Source: Deltaproteobacteria bacterium
GTDB taxonomy: Bacteria > UBA10199 > DSSB01
Length of the DNA: 6,675 bases
Direction of reading: 5' to 3'
Assembly (NCBI GenBank): GCA_021772695.1
Contig: JAJFLL010000174.1
Location: forward strand, 1 to 6,675
Numbering within the stretch: position 1 is the stretch's first letter; each line of letters begins with the position of its first letter. The notes under the pieces were generated by a model, which saw only the letters and a list, made by a program, of their open reading frames with translations, was not told the DNA's origin and ran no database searches. This document shows positions 5,464 to 6,675 of this stretch, one piece after another. Made by a program: the position numbers and the translations under genes.

Positions 5464-6375
5464 TTAAGGGGACTTGGCCTGGGAGGCCTGGGGTTTTGGG
5501 TTTTTAGGCAATTCTCTAAAATTTGGATAAGGCAAACTGGGGTTTTGGTAAATTTTTTGGGCCTCGGGCAACCACTGGGCTAGTGCCTTGGCCCGATCTC
5601 CACTAGCAGGATGAGAGGCGAAAATGCTGGTTTTATCACCCCGCTGTTTGGCGGCTCTTTGCCACACCGCAACTGCGGCCTCTGGGTTATATCCAGCCTT
5701 GGCCATATAAAAGATCCCAATAAGGTCGGCTTCAGACTCGTTTTTTCGGGAATAGCTGGGGGCAAAAACATTGAAGCCATAAGAAAAAAAGTTACTAAAT
5801 AGATTTTGCCCCATAGAAGAACCTGTGGCCCCAATGGCACTGGTCGCAACCGTACCCGCCATCATGATAGTCATATTGGTACTAAGTGATTCGGTGACGT
5901 GACGGGCGGTGGCATGGGCCAGTTCATGGGCTAATACGGCCGCCAATTCATCATCATTCTCCTTTTTCACCAATCCCTTTTCAGGGTCCCATAGCCCCGA
6001 ATACACCATCACTTTTCCACCGGGAGCGGCCCATGCATTGACGACGGGAATTTCTGCCAAATGAACTTCATAGGGTAAATCGGGAAGGTGACTTACTTTG
6101 GCTAAACGTGAAACGATGCCGCGAATTCTGGCCAACTGAGCTTCATCAACATCGACTTCAATGGCTTTACCCTTATAATTTTGCCCCTTTTGCAATGCAG
6201 CCAATTGGCTATTGAGAACTTCCTTGCCCAATTTGATGTCTTGATCGATTTTATACCAGTTGTAGCTAGAACGACCGGTTACGTAGTCCTTAGAACAGGC
6301 TGCCATTACTAATAGAAGGAGTAAGGCAAGAATCGTCTTTAAGCTAAGGGATCGCAAAATTCTTGAGACTGGCAT
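5464..6375 (-). CDS. M48 family metallopeptidase, lipoprotein
   Basis: A 303-residue zinc peptidase of the M48 family (LoiP/YcaL/BepA/Oma1-like). A basic N-terminus and hydrophobic stretch end in the lipobox LVMAAC, with lipidation at Cys27 and Ser at +2, consistent with the outer membrane. The catalytic site HELAHATARH spans 150-159: His150, Glu151 and His154, with the third ligand probably Glu213 in ESEAD. Other family marks are NAWAAPGGKVMVYSGL (113-128) and SHPASGDR (254-261). Hydrophobic residues ~169-205 may pack on or insert in the membrane. The tail is Pro/Lys-rich. These enzymes usually take part in envelope protein quality control; the substrate is unknown. It is upstream of fur on the same strand with a 109-bp gap holding a separate promoter and operator. 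ATG at 6375 has AGGAAG almost touching it, an unusually short spacing. Confidence 0.92.
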   Translation of the reverse strand: MPVSRILRSLSLKTILALLLLLVMAACSKDYVTGRSSYNWYKIDQDIKLGKEVLNSQLAALQKGQNYKGKAIEVDVDEAQLARIRGIVSRLAKVSHLPDLPYEVHLAEIPVVNAWAAPGGKVMVYSGLWDPEKGLVKKENDDELAAVLAHELAHATARHVTESLSTNMTIMMAGTVATSAIGATGSSMGQNLFSNFFSYGFNVFAPSYSRKNESEADLIGIFYMAKAGYNPEAAVAVWQRAAKQRGDKTSIFASHPASGDRAKALAQWLPEAQKIYQNPSLPYPNFRELPKNPKPQASQAKSP

Positions 6376-6500
6376 GCTTCCTATTTAAGTTTTCCCACTA
6401 GTCATGACAACTCAATTTTCGGGTATATTTTTTAAAATAGGAGAATTGACTTTCATTTTGACCAAATGGTGCAAATCAAGGTATTATTCAACCCCGCTCC
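6376..6500. other. Divergent promoter region between the M48 gene and the response regulator
   Basis: An AT-rich gap of 125 bp with the inverted repeat TATTTT-TT-AAAATA (6426-6439) and the palindrome GTCATGAC (6401-6408). Two TTGAC hexamers point toward the plus-strand gene. No confident promoter for the M48 gene is apparent. Confidence 0.45.
6458..6487 (+). promoter_or_regulatory. Candidate sigma-70 promoter of the response regulator
   Basis: TTGACC (6458-6463), an 18-base spacer and TATTAT (6482-6487) each match consensus at five of six positions. Transcription would begin roughly six to ten bases before the ATG at 6501, giving an almost leaderless message. This fits the absence of a Shine-Dalgarno there. 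Confidence 0.45.
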
Positions 6501-6675
6501 ATGAAAAAAATTTTACTCATTGAAGATAATAAAGATCATTCGGTTTTAATCCAAAAAACTCTTCACAAGGGTTTAGGAGAGGTCCAAATCACCCATGTGG
6601 CTCTTATTGAAAAGGCCTTCATTGAAATAAAAAATCAAACTTTTGATTTGATTTTATCTGACTTTTACCTTCCCG
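6501..6675 (+). CDS. Response regulator receiver domain protein, cut by the window edge
   Basis: ATG at 6501 opens 58 codons to the window end with no stop. The start MKKILLIEDNKDHSVLIQKTL is the first strand and helix of a CheY-like receiver domain; Glu8 and Asp9 form the acidic pocket. Residues 48-58, FDLILSDFYLP, end at the phosphoacceptor strand with Asp54. The domain is about half present, so any output domain is unseen. Its partner histidine kinase is not in the window. It is divergent from the M48 gene. Base composition is noticeably more AT-rich than the left half of the window. Confidence 0.88.
   Translation, partial: MKKILLIEDNKDHSVLIQKTLHKGLGEVQITHVALIEKAFIEIKNQTFDLILSDFYLP

Noticed and set aside
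1..6675. CRISPR array, insertion sequence, rRNA or plasmid origin
   Set aside because: No regularly spaced repeats, transposase motifs, rRNA-like conserved blocks or iteron clusters were seen.

Overview
The window reads as a piece of bacterial chromosome from a Gram-negative organism. The support is a lipoprotein M48 metallopeptidase, a Fur/FeoA/FeoB ferrous-iron module, a dodecin and a response regulator. Base composition is intermediate, with GTG as well as ATG starts. The mix would suit a deltaproteobacterium-like or related uncultured lineage, but the sequence does not fix the taxonomy.

Layout. Positions 1-2186 (minus) hold the first 728 codons of a large protein I do not recognise; it runs off the left edge. 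It is helix-rich, with a Pro-rich linker and a charged heptad-like region. Its coding sequence contains two palindrome-rich stretches: a 66-nt imperfect hairpin at 1691-1756 and a GC-rich block at about 661-790. Its first ~40 codons overlap a degenerate tRNA-like fold. Positions 2187-2501 are a hairpin-rich gap separating it from a divergent dodecin gene (2502-2711, plus). A 40-bp convergent gap follows.

Positions 2752-5354 (minus) are a compact iron operon transcribed fur -> feoA -> feoB. There is a 6-bp gap between fur and feoA and a 4-nt GTGA overlap between feoA and feoB. A good Fur-box-like palindrome at 5363-5377 lies just before fur, suggesting that Fur represses its own operon and ferrous-iron uptake. 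Upstream on the same strand is an M48 lipoprotein peptidase (5464-6375). A divergent response-regulator gene starts at 6501 and is cut by the right edge after its phosphoacceptor Asp.

How the parts may work together. FeoB would import Fe2+ across the inner membrane with FeoA as its cytosolic partner, and Fur would sense the iron. The dodecin, a flavin or small-ligand storage dodecamer, lies convergent to feoB but has its own signals. The M48 protein probably works in envelope quality control. No wholly new multi-gene system is evident. The least explained parts are the large left-hand protein and the palindromic elements inside its reading frame.
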